Source of the DNA: Frigoribacterium faeni
GTDB lineage: Bacteria > Actinomycetota > Actinomycetes > Actinomycetales > Microbacteriaceae
Direction of reading: 5' to 3'
DNA length: 64,000 nt
NCBI RefSeq assembly: GCF_011761235.1
Contig: NZ_JAAOYW010000004.1
Coordinates: forward strand, 1-64,000
The notes under the pieces were generated by a model, which worked only from the letters and a program-made list of their open reading frames with translations, ran no database searches and was not told the DNA's origin. This document shows positions 8,184 through 16,809 of this stretch, piece after piece (the stretch's first letter is position 1; each line of letters starts with the position of its first letter). The position numbers and the translations under genes were made by a program.

Positions 8184-8237
8184 GAGTTGCCCCGGATGGT
8201 CGCCCCCGAGTCGGCGAGGCAGCCATCCGGGGCAACT
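8184..8237. repeat. REP-like palindrome, copy A
   Basis: The perfect 15-base arms AGTTGCCCCGGATGG (8185-8199) and CCATCCGGGGCAACT (8223-8237) flank a 23-base loop. It starts about 60 bases after the dehydrogenase stop. Copy B is almost identical over 53 bases. Confidence 0.8.
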
Positions 8238-8304
8238 AGGCAGGCTCGGGTCGAGTCGACGAGCTCGTGGTGCTTGGCGGGCTCGTGATGCTCGCGGGCT
8301 CGAC

Positions 8305-8357
8305 GAGTTGCCCCCGATGGTCGCCCCCGAGTCGGCGAGGCAGCCATCCGGGGCAAC
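8305..8357. repeat. REP-like palindrome, copy B
   Basis: GTTGCCCCCGATGG (8307-8320) pairs with CCATCCGGGGCAAC (8344-8357), with one mismatch. The loop sequence is the same as in copy A, so one of the two arose by local duplication. Confidence 0.8.
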
Positions 8358-8596
8358 CCGTCACTTCGTCGAGCGCGAGCGCGCGCGGACGGTCCGCGAG
8401 CGCGCCGCTCCGTCGTTCGGCTGAGCAGCGGACGCCGCCCGCGGCACGGCGGCTCATCCCTCCGGACCGAACCGGGCGTCGCAGGGAGGGGACCGGCCCG
8501 GACGGCTCGACCCGCGCCTCCTCGGGCTCGTAGCGTCCGGAGGGTCGGCACCGCGACGCACCGTCGCACCCCGCCGGCCCGACCGAGGAGCACCTC

Positions 8597-9373
8597 ATGG
8601 ACCACGACCGCACCACCCCCGACGCCCGCATCGCCGGGCACGCCGGCTCGACCCCCCACAGCACGCCCGGCACCGGCCGCGGTGCCTCGTTCCGTCGCGC
8701 CGGCGTCGTCGCCGTCGTCGCCTGTGCCGTGACCGGCTCGGCTCTCGGGCTGGGCGCGGCGGGCGCCTTCGCGACCGACGCCGCCGCTCCCTCGTCCGAG
8801 CAGGTCGCCGCCGACGCCGCCGCACAGGCGGCCGGTGCGTCGGAGGGCACCGCCGCCGCGCCGAAGATCACCTACGACGCCGCCGACCTCGCCGCCTTCG
8901 CCGCCTCGCCGTACGCGGACGACGCGCTGAACCTCGCCGTCGTCTGGGGCACGCCCGACCTCGTCACGGCGCAGGGCAAGGCGGGTGCCGCGATCGCGGC
9001 GGGCACGCCGCTGCCGTTCGGCCCCGACGACGCACCCGGCGCCTCGTACACGGACGACCAGCGGCTCGAGGCGTTCTTCCTCGCCGGGTCGAGCTGGCCG
9101 CAGGCCCTCGGGCTGGCCGTCGCGTGGGGCGAGCCCAGCATCTACACGGTGAAGACGACGATCGGCGGCACGCTCCTGGCGCACGAGCAGGTTCCGGCCG
9201 CGCCCGCGACGTTCACCGAGGACCAGCAGGTGGCCGCGTTCTCCGCCGGCGGCTACACCGAGGCGAACGCGGTCCAGCTCGCGGAGACGTGGCAGAGCGG
9301 CTCGGTGCGCGAGGCCCAGGCCCGGGCCGGTGCCGCCCTGCTCGCCGGCGAGACGCTGCCGGTCACCCCCTGA
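8597..9373 (+). CDS. Secreted protein with three tandem ~50-residue repeats
   Basis: This 258-residue protein has a membrane-spanning signal at about 36-58 (AGVVAVVACAVTGSALGLGA). The exported part contains three related repeats, at about 94-145, 149-200 and 203-255. Each reads roughly [YF]-x-x-[DE]-[QL]-x-x-A-F, an A-L/V-x-L-A-x-x-W segment, then A-x-x-x-A-G-x-x-L-[LI]-A-x-x-x-x-[LV]-P. I do not recognise the family. Such Ala/Trp repeats may form a helical, cell-wall-facing array. It ends 8 bases before the amidoligase-like gene, so the two are probably co-transcribed. ATG 8597 follows GAGGAGCACCTC. Confidence 0.75.
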   Translation: MDHDRTTPDARIAGHAGSTPHSTPGTGRGASFRRAGVVAVVACAVTGSALGLGAAGAFATDAAAPSSEQVAADAAAQAAGASEGTAAAPKITYDAADLAAFAASPYADDALNLAVVWGTPDLVTAQGKAGAAIAAGTPLPFGPDDAPGASYTDDQRLEAFFLAGSSWPQALGLAVAWGEPSIYTVKTTIGGTLLAHEQVPAAPATFTEDQQVAAFSAGGYTEANAVQLAETWQSGSVREAQARAGAALLAGETLPVTP

Positions 9374-9381
9374 GCCGCGCC

Positions 9382-10656
9382 GTGACGACGCCGGCCCCCG
9401 CCGCCCAGGCGGTTCCAGGCCCTGCCGCCGAAGCGTCACCCGGCCCCGCAGCCGGGGCCGCACCCGGCCCCGCCGTCCAAGCCGCACCGGGCCCCGCCGC
9501 CGAGGCGCCCCTGCGGCGCCGCATCGGCGTCGAGATCGAGCTGCTCGCCCCGGCCGGCGTCGATCGCGGCGTGCTCGCCCGCCGGGTCGCCCTCGCCTCG
9601 GGCGGGGCGGCCCGGCGGGTGTTCCACACCGACTCCGAGCCCTCGCTCGTGCCGGGCATGGGCCACTTCTGGCACCTCACGCCCGCGTGGGAGGTGACCG
9701 GTGCCGACGGCGCGCCCGTCGCCTCCTTCGTGGACGACGTCACCCTCGTCGACGACCTGCGCCGCGAGCACGAGGAGGCGCGGGCCGGCCGGGCAGCGAC
9801 CGCGACCGCTCCCGGTGCCCGCGGCCCGCACCTCCCCCCGCCGTCCCGCGACCTGTGGCGGGTGCTGTCGGACGACCCCCGCCTCCTGCGCCTCGTGGGC
9901 GACCACGGCGACGCTGACGGCCCCTTCTCGCGGGCGCTCGACGCGGCCGCGCGGGTCTTCGGCACCGACGTCGAGGTCGTCGGCGGCGTCCGGCGCCTGC
10001 GCGACCGCTCGGGGGCCAGCATCGCGATGGCCGCCCCGCTCGCCCCGGGCCGCGAACGGCCCTGCGAGATCGTGACGGCTCCCTTGACGGTCGACCACGA
10101 GGCCGCGCTGGAGGCGCTGCTCCGGCCGGCGCGCGAGCTCGGGTTCACCGTCCCCGTCGAGGCCGCCGTGCACCTGCACGTCGACGGGGCGCCGTTCCGG
10201 TCGGCGCACGCGTTCGCCAACCTGGTGCGCTTGTCCGGCCACTGGCGCGCGGCGCTGCACGTGCTGCTCGAGACGAACCCGGCCTGCACCCGGCTGGCGC
10301 CGCTGCCGCCCGCGCTGCTCGCCCTGGTCGAGTCCGAGGCGGCGGACGCGACGACCCGAGGAGGCGCCTCCCCCGCCCGGCGCTGGCACCGCCTCCAGCA
10401 GGCCGCGGCCGGCACCGGCCTCGTGAAGTACATGGACGTGAACCTCACCGCGCTGCTGACCGACAGCCCGGTGCGCGACACGGTCGAGGTGCGGATCCTG
10501 CCCGGCTCGCTCTCCGCCTCGGCGATCACCGGGCGTGCACGGATCGTCGAGGGGCTGCTCGACCGGTGCCTCGAGGAGGCGCCCCTCCCGCTCCCGACGA
10601 CCCCGGACGACCCTGCGCGGGCCGCGTCCGAGCTGAGGCGGCTCGCGGGGATGTGA
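9382..10656 (+). CDS. Amidoligase-family protein (PF12224-like)
   Basis: This 424-residue predicted cytoplasmic enzyme begins after a Pro/Ala linker with RRRIGVEIELLAP, the opening strand of amidoligase/glutamine-synthetase-like folds in which glutamates bind Mg-ATP. Later signposts are HTDSEPSLVPG, CEIVTAPLTVDHEAALEALL, EAAVHLHVDGAPF and VEVRILPGSLS. Together they match Amidoligase_2 proteins, thought to form amide bonds on peptides or other amines. The GTG start at 9382 lies 8 bases past the previous stop; the frame upstream of it is a shadow. The partner substrate is unknown. Co-transcription with a secreted repeat protein is notable. Confidence 0.75.
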   Translation: MTTPAPAAQAVPGPAAEASPGPAAGAAPGPAVQAAPGPAAEAPLRRRIGVEIELLAPAGVDRGVLARRVALASGGAARRVFHTDSEPSLVPGMGHFWHLTPAWEVTGADGAPVASFVDDVTLVDDLRREHEEARAGRAATATAPGARGPHLPPPSRDLWRVLSDDPRLLRLVGDHGDADGPFSRALDAAARVFGTDVEVVGGVRRLRDRSGASIAMAAPLAPGRERPCEIVTAPLTVDHEAALEALLRPARELGFTVPVEAAVHLHVDGAPFRSAHAFANLVRLSGHWRAALHVLLETNPACTRLAPLPPALLALVESEAADATTRGGASPARRWHRLQQAAAGTGLVKYMDVNLTALLTDSPVRDTVEVRILPGSLSASAITGRARIVEGLLDRCLEEAPLPLPTTPDDPARAASELRRLAGM

Positions 10657-10708
10657 CGGGCGACCGGCCCGGGCCGGGCCGACCGGACCCGGGCCGGGCC
10701 GGCCTGCG

Positions 10709-11404
10709 CTAGAACGCCTCGATCGCGCTCGTCGTGAGCTGCTGGAGGTCCGTGTTCGCGCACGCCTCGAAGCTCGCGCCCGAGGCGGCCACGAAGATCG
10801 AGCGGACCGACCCGGGCGGGTAGACGCGGAAGCCGTCCGTCGCGGTGGGCCGGCAGGTCGCGGCGTCGTAGCCCCCGGTCTGGACGATCCTGACCAGCGC
10901 CTGCACCTCGCCGCCGGGGGCGACGCTCTGGGTCTCGTGGGGCGTCCCGCGGTCGAGCGCGGCGGAGGCGCCGATCTGGGTGCCGTCGCCGCCTCCCACG
11001 AACGAGACTCCCGGCCAGCCCTGCAGGGTGCAGGTGCGGTCGCCGGTGTTCGCGAAGATGAACGCGATGCCGTAGCTGCCGGCTGCACCACCGCCTCCGT
11101 CCGCGATCTCGGCGCTCAGCTCGTCGACCGTGCAGCGGGCCGACGCGTCGCCCGTGGCGCCGTCGCCGAGGTCGCCCCCGCCGCCCGAGGCGCCGTCCGG
11201 CCCCGGGGTCGCGCTCGGCTCGGCCGGGGCCGACGGGCTGGTCGCGCCCGCCGTGGCGGAGGCGGTCGGGGAGGGCGAGGCGGGTGCGGCGGGTGCGGAT
11301 GCGCTCGTCGTCGTGCCCGGATCGCCGGAGGTGCAGCCCGAGACGAGCAGGCCGAGCGACGCCGCGAGCACGAGGGGCAGGAGGACGGGGGCGGTTCTGG
11401 TCAT
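10709..11404 (-). CDS. DUF4232 lipoprotein
   Basis: This 231-residue lipoprotein has the signal LVLAASLGLLVSGC (lipobox VSGC, Cys at about 24). A linker of roughly 60 residues of Ser/Ala/Pro/Thr follows, then a C-terminal DUF4232 domain with CTVDELSAEIADGGG, FANTGDRTCTLQGWPGVSFV and VQTGGYDAATCRPT. The cysteines probably form disulphides outside the cell. The role is unknown; the family is common in actinobacteria. It is convergent with the amidoligase gene and divergent from the two-component system. Confidence 0.85.
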   Translation of the reverse strand: MTRTAPVLLPLVLAASLGLLVSGCTSGDPGTTTSASAPAAPASPSPTASATAGATSPSAPAEPSATPGPDGASGGGGDLGDGATGDASARCTVDELSAEIADGGGGAAGSYGIAFIFANTGDRTCTLQGWPGVSFVGGGDGTQIGASAALDRGTPHETQSVAPGGEVQALVRIVQTGGYDAATCRPTATDGFRVYPPGSVRSIFVAASGASFEACANTDLQQLTTSAIEAF

Positions 11405-11482
11405 GTCCCCGATCGTGCACTCGCTGCAAGGACGCGGTTCATCCTCATGGCCGAGAAACGCGCCCCGGGCCGGAGCTAGCGT

Positions 11483-12877
11483 GTGGACGTGCAGACAGCA
11501 GACGTGCAGGCCCCGGCAGCGCAGGCCCCGACGGCGCGGACCGCGGCAGCCCGGACCGCCGCGGCCCAGGCCCAGGCCGTGGCGTCGCAGGCCGCGGCCC
11601 CGGCGGACCGCCGCGGGTCGTCGCCGATCGCCCGCCTCCGCGCCGTCTCGCCGTTCCGCGACCTCGGCCCGGGCCTCCGCCGCGTGCTCCTCCTCGGGCT
11701 CGGCGTCGCCGCCTACCTGACGGCCCTGACCGTGGCCCTGCAGTTCGACTGGTACCCGCGCAGCATCCCGGGCTACGTCGTCCTCGGCCTCACGGCGCTC
11801 GTGGCGGCGGCGACCACGCGGCGGTTCCCGCTCACGTCCCTCACCGTCGTGTCGGCCGTCACCGCGGTCACCGCCTTCGGCCTCGTGCCGGAGGGCTACG
11901 GCGTCCGCGCGCCCGAGCTGCTCGTGCCGCTCGCGGTCACGGTCTTCATCGCGGTGTCGAACGGGTGCCCGGCGTTCGCGCCGTCCGCCTCCTTCGCGGT
12001 GCTGGCGGTGCTCGCGGTCATCCCGTGGCCGGTGGTCGTGGCGTCCTGGCAGATCGGCGGCTCCGTGGTCGACGCGTTCGACTGGGCGGTCTTCTACGAC
12101 CGCTCGACGCAGCTGGGCTACCTCGTGGGCTGTGCGCTCGTCATCGCCGCCGCGCTCGCCCTGCAGCGCCAGCGCCGCGCCACGGCACAGCTCGCGGCCC
12201 GCAACCGCGAGCTCGTCGCCCTGCGCGCCGAGGAGGCCGTCCGGATCGCCGAGCGCGAGCGCACCCGCATGGCCCGCGACGTCCACGACGAGGTCGCGCA
12301 CCACGTCGCCGCGCTCGTGATCGGCGCCCAGGCCGCGATCCGCGTCGCCGACCAGCACCCCGACCGGCTCGTCGCCGCGCTCGACGACGTGGTGGTCGGG
12401 GGCAAGGACGTGCTGACCCGCATCCGCAGCGTCGTGCGCGTGCTGAAGGCCGCGCCGGTCGGGCCGGTCGCCGACGCGTCGGGCGACCTCGACGTCGAGC
12501 TGGACGCGATGGCCGGCAGGCTGCGGGCCATCGGCTACCGCGTCGACTGCACGGTGCTGGTGCACGGCCAGCTGCCCGCTGCGCAGCGCGTCGCCGTGCT
12601 CGGCGTGGTGCAGGAGTGCCTCACGAACACGATGCTGCACTCGTCCGCCGAGGAGGTGCGGGTCGCGATCACGGAGGGGCCCACGGCCTGGCAAGTGGTC
12701 GTCACCGACCCCGGCCCCGCGGCCGAGCGGTTCCCGGACGTGCCGCGCGGCGGCGCCGGCATCGCGAACATGCGCGAGCGGATCGTCGGCCTCGGCGGCG
12801 TGCTCGTCACGGGGCACGACGCGGCCGGGACGGGCTGGGCCGTCCGGGCCGAGCTGCCCCGCGGGGGCGTGTCGTGA
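11483..12877 (+). CDS. Sensor histidine kinase, NarL/DesK type
   Basis: This 464-residue membrane kinase should pass a signal to the response regulator encoded by the next gene. After an Ala-rich start, about five hydrophobic segments lie between residues 65 and 225. The HisKA_3 motif RMARDVHDEVAHHVA carries the phospho-accepting His268. The ATPase domain shows ECLTNTMLHS (N box) and GGAGIANMRERIVGLGG (G box). The start is GTG 11483. Its stop overlaps the regulator start (GTGA). The signal sensed is unknown. Confidence 0.92.
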   Translation: MDVQTADVQAPAAQAPTARTAAARTAAAQAQAVASQAAAPADRRGSSPIARLRAVSPFRDLGPGLRRVLLLGLGVAAYLTALTVALQFDWYPRSIPGYVVLGLTALVAAATTRRFPLTSLTVVSAVTAVTAFGLVPEGYGVRAPELLVPLAVTVFIAVSNGCPAFAPSASFAVLAVLAVIPWPVVVASWQIGGSVVDAFDWAVFYDRSTQLGYLVGCALVIAAALALQRQRRATAQLAARNRELVALRAEEAVRIAERERTRMARDVHDEVAHHVAALVIGAQAAIRVADQHPDRLVAALDDVVVGGKDVLTRIRSVVRVLKAAPVGPVADASGDLDVELDAMAGRLRAIGYRVDCTVLVHGQLPAAQRVAVLGVVQECLTNTMLHSSAEEVRVAITEGPTAWQVVVTDPGPAAERFPDVPRGGAGIANMRERIVGLGGVLVTGHDAAGTGWAVRAELPRGGVS

Positions 12878-13626
12878 CGCTGCGGGTCCTCGTCGTCGAC
12901 GACCAGGCCATCGCCCGTGCCGGCATCGCGACGATGCTCGACGCCGAGGACGACCTCGTCGTCGTGGGCCAGAGCCGGGACGGCGAGGACGCGGTGCGCG
13001 ACGCCCTCGAGCTCCGGCCGGACGTCGTCGTCATGGACATCCGGATGCCCCGCCTCGACGGGATCGCGGCGACCCGGCGCATCGTCGCCGAGCCGTCCAC
13101 GGCCGTCGTGCTCATCACGACGTTCGACGACGACGAGCACCTGTTCGACGGCATCGCCGCGGGCGCGTCGGGGTTCCTGCTCAAGGACTCGGGGCCCGAC
13201 CTCATGGCCGCGGCCGTCCGCTCGGCGGCCCGCGGCGACTCGCTCATCGACCCGGCGATGACGCGGGCGCTGATCGAGCAGACCGTCGCGACGGAGGCGG
13301 TGCGCGGCTCGGCGGACTCGCCCGCCTCGGCGGGGACGCGCGCCTCCCCCTCGCGACCGGACGCCGCCCGCCCGGTGCCGCCGCTCCTCCGTGCCGCGCT
13401 CGACGGCTTGAGCGACCGCGAGCTCGACGTGCTCGACGGGGTCGCGCGGGGCCTCAGCAACGTCGACATCGCCCAGGAGCTCTACCTCAGCATCGCGACC
13501 GTCAAGACGCACATCTCGAACCTGCTCGCGAAGACCGGCACCCGCACGCGCGTGCAGGCCGCCGTCTTCGCGTACGAGTCGGGCTTCGCGCGGGCGGGCG
13601 GCGACGCAGGAGGCGCCGAGCGCTGA
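12874..13626 (+). CDS. LuxR/NarL-family response regulator
   Basis: This 250-residue regulator is paired with the upstream kinase. The receiver domain has acidic Asp9-Asp10, phosphorylation site Asp55 in VVVMDIRMPRLDG, and Lys in FLLKDSG. A Ser/Ala/Arg/Pro linker leads to the LuxR DNA-binding domain LSDRELDVLDGVARGLSNVD with VKTHISNLLAKTGTRTR. The GTG start at 12874 overlaps the kinase stop. Confidence 0.92.
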   Translation: MTLRVLVVDDQAIARAGIATMLDAEDDLVVVGQSRDGEDAVRDALELRPDVVVMDIRMPRLDGIAATRRIVAEPSTAVVLITTFDDDEHLFDGIAAGASGFLLKDSGPDLMAAAVRSAARGDSLIDPAMTRALIEQTVATEAVRGSADSPASAGTRASPSRPDAARPVPPLLRAALDGLSDRELDVLDGVARGLSNVDIAQELYLSIATVKTHISNLLAKTGTRTRVQAAVFAYESGFARAGGDAGGAER

Positions 13627-13733
13627 CCCGGGACGCGCGCCGTCCTGCGCGTCGCGGCCGTCGCCTCCTCCCGCGCGTCGCGTCGCGTCGCGCCGGGTCG
13701 CGCCGCCTCGCGTCGCGCCCCGGTTCTCGACGA

Positions 13734-13782
13734 GTTGCCCCGGATGGTCGCCGCGACGACCCGACGGCGACCATCCGGGGCA
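13734..13782. repeat. REP-like palindrome, copy C
   Basis: The perfect 18-base arms TGCCCCGGATGGTCGCCG (13736-13753) and the complement (13765-13782) flank an 11-base loop. It is preceded by GAGT as in the other copies and lies about 110 bases past the response regulator stop. Confidence 0.8.
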
Positions 13783-13814
13783 CGTCGTGTCCCCTCGGGC
13801 AGGCGTGCGGGGCG

Positions 13815-13905
13815 TGCCGGGCGGGGCGTCGGCGGCGTCGGCGGCGGCGGCGGCGGCGGCGTCGGCGTCGGGGTCGGCGGCGGCGTCGGCGGCGTCGGGC
13901 AGACT
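13815..13905 (+). repeat. GGC/GTC low-complexity run
   Basis: About 90 bases made almost only of GGC and GTC triplets lie directly before the hydrolase start, probably prone to slippage. An in-frame reading would give a Gly/Val-only extension, which I do not accept as coding. Confidence 0.6.
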
Positions 13906-13911
13906 GCCGTC

Positions 13912-14643
13912 ATGCAGCTGCACACGACCACGACGGGCGACGGCGAGCGACACGTGGGGCTGGTGCACGGCCTCGGCGGCGACGGGGCCACCTGGCAGCC
14001 GCTCGTCGACCGGATGCTGGCGACGGGCCGGTGCACGGTGACGACGGTCGACCTGCGCGGGCACGGGCAGAGCCCGCGGGCGTCGTCGTACCGCCTCGAC
14101 GAGTTCGCGGCCGACGTGGCCGAGGCCCTGCCGACCGGGCTGCACGGCGTCGTGGGGCACTCCCTCGGCGGGGCGGTGCTCGTCCGTGCCGTGGAGCACC
14201 TGCGGCCCCGGCGTGCCGTCTACCTCGACCCGGGGTTCCACCTCGCGCTGCCGACCACCGGTCTCGCCGGGCGGCTGTTCTGGGCGGTGCCGCCGCTGAC
14301 GCTCGGCGTCGCGGGGCTGGCCCAGGCCCGCAAGGGCAAGGAGGTGCGGGCCGGGTACGACGCGGCCACGACCGCCCTGCTCGACGGCGCCCGCGAGCGC
14401 TTCGACTCGCGGATGGCGATCGGGGTGCTGCGGGACGTGGCCCACTCGCCCGTCGAGGTGGCGCCTCCTGCGGTCCCGTCGACGATCGTGCTCTCGGACG
14501 ACAGTCCCGCCGTGCTGCCCGACCCCGTCGCCCGGTCGCTCGAGGCCGTCGGCTGGGAGGTGCGCCGCCTGGCCGGCGTGCACCACGACATGCACCTCGA
14601 GGCGCCCGACCGCGTGTCCGAGCTGGTCGCCGCCCTGATCTGA
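13912..14643 (+). CDS. Alpha/beta hydrolase
   Basis: This 243-residue cytosolic hydrolase has an oxyanion-type loop VHGLGGDGATW near residue 19, TVDLRGHGQSP, nucleophile elbow VGHSLGGAV (Ser near 85) and a C-terminal HHDMHLE carrying the likely catalytic His. The substrate is unknown. ATG 13912 begins MQLHTTTTGDG. The frame stays open upstream through a REP palindrome and a GGC/GTC run, but that part is not protein-like. Confidence 0.85.
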   Translation: MQLHTTTTGDGERHVGLVHGLGGDGATWQPLVDRMLATGRCTVTTVDLRGHGQSPRASSYRLDEFAADVAEALPTGLHGVVGHSLGGAVLVRAVEHLRPRRAVYLDPGFHLALPTTGLAGRLFWAVPPLTLGVAGLAQARKGKEVRAGYDAATTALLDGARERFDSRMAIGVLRDVAHSPVEVAPPAVPSTIVLSDDSPAVLPDPVARSLEAVGWEVRRLAGVHHDMHLEAPDRVSELVAALI

Positions 14644-14847
14644 CTGCCGGGGCCGCTGGTCGGCCCGCCCTGCGCCCTGCCCGGACGGCGGACGGGCGGG
14701 TCCGTCGTGCCCGGGCTGTCGCCGCGGCCCGGCCTGGACGGACTCGCCCGCCCCGGCACGAGGAGGCGGCGAGCAGACGATCCGGTTCGGATGACTTCCG
14801 CAGGTGCTCCCGGGGATCTGCACATCGGGGGCCAGCACGATGGGCGC

Positions 14848-15909
14848 ATGCCCGACTTCAAGCGCCTCCTGGGTGCCGCCGCGAAAGCGCTCGGCGACTC
14901 GAACTCCTCCTCGTCCTCCCGCACCGGCCAGCCGCCGAGGCAGGGCTCCGGCTCGGGCACCGGCTCGGGCTCCGGCTCCGGCACCGACTGGCGGGACCTC
15001 GTCCGCACGGCCGCCGACAAGCTGACCGGCGACGGCAGCCAGCACGGAGGCGGCGGCCAGCAGCAGGGACACGGCCAGCAGGCCTGGGGCCAGGGCCAGC
15101 AGCAGGGCCACGACCAGCAGGGCTGGGGCCAGGGCCACGGCCAGCAGCAGGGCGGCCACGACCCCCGCCAACAGCGCCCGGCGTCGCAGCAGCAGCCCGG
15201 CGGCCCCTCGGGCGCCGGCGCCCCGCGCGCGACCGAGGCCGACCGCGTCGCCCTCGGCAAGTACGACTACCTGCTCCGAACCGCCGAGCCCGAGCAGCTC
15301 GAGCAGGTGCACCGCGACGCCTTCGCGCGTCTCACCCCGCAGCAGCGCGAGCTCGTCCAGGCCCGCCTCGTCGAGGAGCTGCCCGCCCACGAGCAGCCCC
15401 GCAGCGGCGGCACCGACGACCTCGCCCGGGCGGCCACCCGCGGCGAGACCGCGCACCCCGGCCTCATGCAGCGCGTCTTCGGCGGCCACGGCCGCCCCGG
15501 TTCGGGCGCGGCGGGCACCGCGTCCGGCGGGCGCCCCGGCTCGCGGGCCGGCACCTTCGCGGCGGGCGCCGCGGCCGGTGCGGGCGTGGCCGCGCTCGGC
15601 GGCCTGGCCCTGGCGGTCGCGGGCGGCGCGGCCGTGAGCAGCGTGGCGGGCCCGCTCCTCTCCGGCGCGCTCGCGGACGGCGTCGACTTCGGCGGGCTCG
15701 CCGAGAACTTCGGCCTCGAGGGCATCGCGGGCCTCTCCGAGGGCCTCGGCGGCCTGACCGAGGGCGTCGACGGCGTCGCGCAGGCCGGCGAGGACCACCT
15801 CACCGGTCTCGGCGAGCAGGTCGGCGGTCTCGGCGAGCAGGTCGGCGGTCTCGGCGACGGGTTCCAGATCCCCGGGCTCGGCGATCTCGGCGGCCTCTTC
15901 GACCGCTGA
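14848..15909 (+). CDS. Gln/Gly-rich protein with conserved KYDYLLRTA motif
   Basis: This 353-residue protein starts with a short helix (MPDFKRLLGAAAKALG), then a low-complexity Ser/Gly and Gln/Gly/His segment (about 20-125). A conserved helical patch LGKYDYLLRTAEPEQLEQVH runs to LTPQQRELVQARL, and a hydrophobic Gly/Ala stretch at about 237-275 could be a membrane hairpin. The C-terminus has Gly/Leu repeats (GLGEQVGGL twice). Similar actinobacterial proteins are sometimes annotated as cation-transporting ATPase, but no ATPase motif is present. The first half is likely disordered. Confidence 0.6.
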   Translation: MPDFKRLLGAAAKALGDSNSSSSSRTGQPPRQGSGSGTGSGSGSGTDWRDLVRTAADKLTGDGSQHGGGGQQQGHGQQAWGQGQQQGHDQQGWGQGHGQQQGGHDPRQQRPASQQQPGGPSGAGAPRATEADRVALGKYDYLLRTAEPEQLEQVHRDAFARLTPQQRELVQARLVEELPAHEQPRSGGTDDLARAATRGETAHPGLMQRVFGGHGRPGSGAAGTASGGRPGSRAGTFAAGAAAGAGVAALGGLALAVAGGAAVSSVAGPLLSGALADGVDFGGLAENFGLEGIAGLSEGLGGLTEGVDGVAQAGEDHLTGLGEQVGGLGEQVGGLGDGFQIPGLGDLGGLFDR

Positions 15910-16019
15910 GCCGAGCGGCGCCCAGGCCGCACGGCCACCGGCGTCTGCGCGGATTCCGAGCCTGCCGGGAGCATGATCCTCGAGGAGGCGCCACCCGGCC
16001 GCCCCCAGAGAGGAACGCC

Positions 16020-16571
16020 ATGACCGACATCACCGGCAACGACCCCTTCCACCGCCTCCCCGAGGTGCCGAGCTTCACCGTGACGAGCAGCACGGTCGAG
16101 GACGGCGCGCCCTTCGCGCAGCAGCAGTACTCGGGGGCCTTCGGCGTCCCCGGCGGGCAGGACGTCTCGCCGCAGCTCTCGTGGTCGGGCGCGCCCGAGG
16201 GCACGAAGAGCTACGCCGTCACGGTCTACGACCCCGACGCCCCGACGCAGTCGGGCTTCTGGCACTGGGCCGTCGCGAACGTCCCCGCCTCGGTGACCTC
16301 GCTGCCCGAGGGCGCGGGCGACGCGTCCGGCGCACAGCTGCCCGAGGGCGCGTACCAGCTGCCGAACGACTCGCGGGCTCCCTCGTTCATCGGCGCCGCG
16401 CCTCCTGCGGGCCACGGTCCGCACCGCTACTTCGTGACGGTCCACGCGCTCGACGTCGAGGACATCGAGGTGCCCGCCGACGGCACGCCGGCGTACCTCG
16501 CCTTCACGATGGCGTCGCACATCCTCGGGCGCGCGACGCTCGTCGCGACGGGCGAGATCCCCGCCGCCTGA
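16020..16571 (+). CDS. YbhB/YbcL-family PEBP protein
   Basis: This 183-residue member of the phosphatidylethanolamine-binding/Raf-kinase-inhibitor-like family has the signature DVSPQLSWSGAPEGTKSYAV, then VYDPDAPTQSGFWHWAVANV, then GPHRYFVTVHALDV. These form the anion pocket. The bacterial role is unclear. ATG 16020 follows AGAGAGGAACGCC, a good ribosome site. It appears monocistronic, with REP copy D about 65 bases after the stop. Confidence 0.88.
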   Translation: MTDITGNDPFHRLPEVPSFTVTSSTVEDGAPFAQQQYSGAFGVPGGQDVSPQLSWSGAPEGTKSYAVTVYDPDAPTQSGFWHWAVANVPASVTSLPEGAGDASGAQLPEGAYQLPNDSRAPSFIGAAPPAGHGPHRYFVTVHALDVEDIEVPADGTPAYLAFTMASHILGRATLVATGEIPAA

Positions 16572-16637
16572 CGCACCGCGCCCCGCTCGCGCTGCTCGCG
16601 CGCCCCGCTCGCGGGTACGAGCGCTCGCGCGCATGAT

Positions 16638-16694
16638 CGAGTTGCCCCGAACGGCCGCCCCCGACCTCGTCGGGCGGCCGTTCGGGGCAACTCG
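16638..16694. repeat. REP-like palindrome, copy D
   Basis: The best copy. The 23-base arms at 16638-16660 and 16672-16694 are perfectly complementary (CGAGTTGCCCCGAACGGCCG at the left edge) with an 11-base loop. Confidence 0.85.
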
Positions 16695-16809
16695 TCCTCC
16701 TAGGGCACGCGCCGAGTGCGTGCATATGGTTTCGCTGTGAAGTCTTTTCATGGTGAAGCTAGTGTGACGTCATGAGGCCGAGACGCGCCTCCTCGACGGA
16801 AGGCACCCC

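Larger units (their letters stand above)
8124..8596. other. Gene-free interval with two REP palindromes
   Basis: No gene is seen. The words GCTCGCGG and GGTGCTCGC recur at 8145-8180. Two near-identical REP copies lie at 8184-8237 and 8305-8357. From 8358 to 8596 I see nothing definite except the overrepresented word CGCCTCCT and the leader of the next gene. Confidence 0.6.

Noticed and set aside
8184-8357. REP copies as simple terminators
   Set aside because: They share sequence well beyond a hairpin requirement, occur in pairs and lie at variable distance from genes. Termination may be a side effect.
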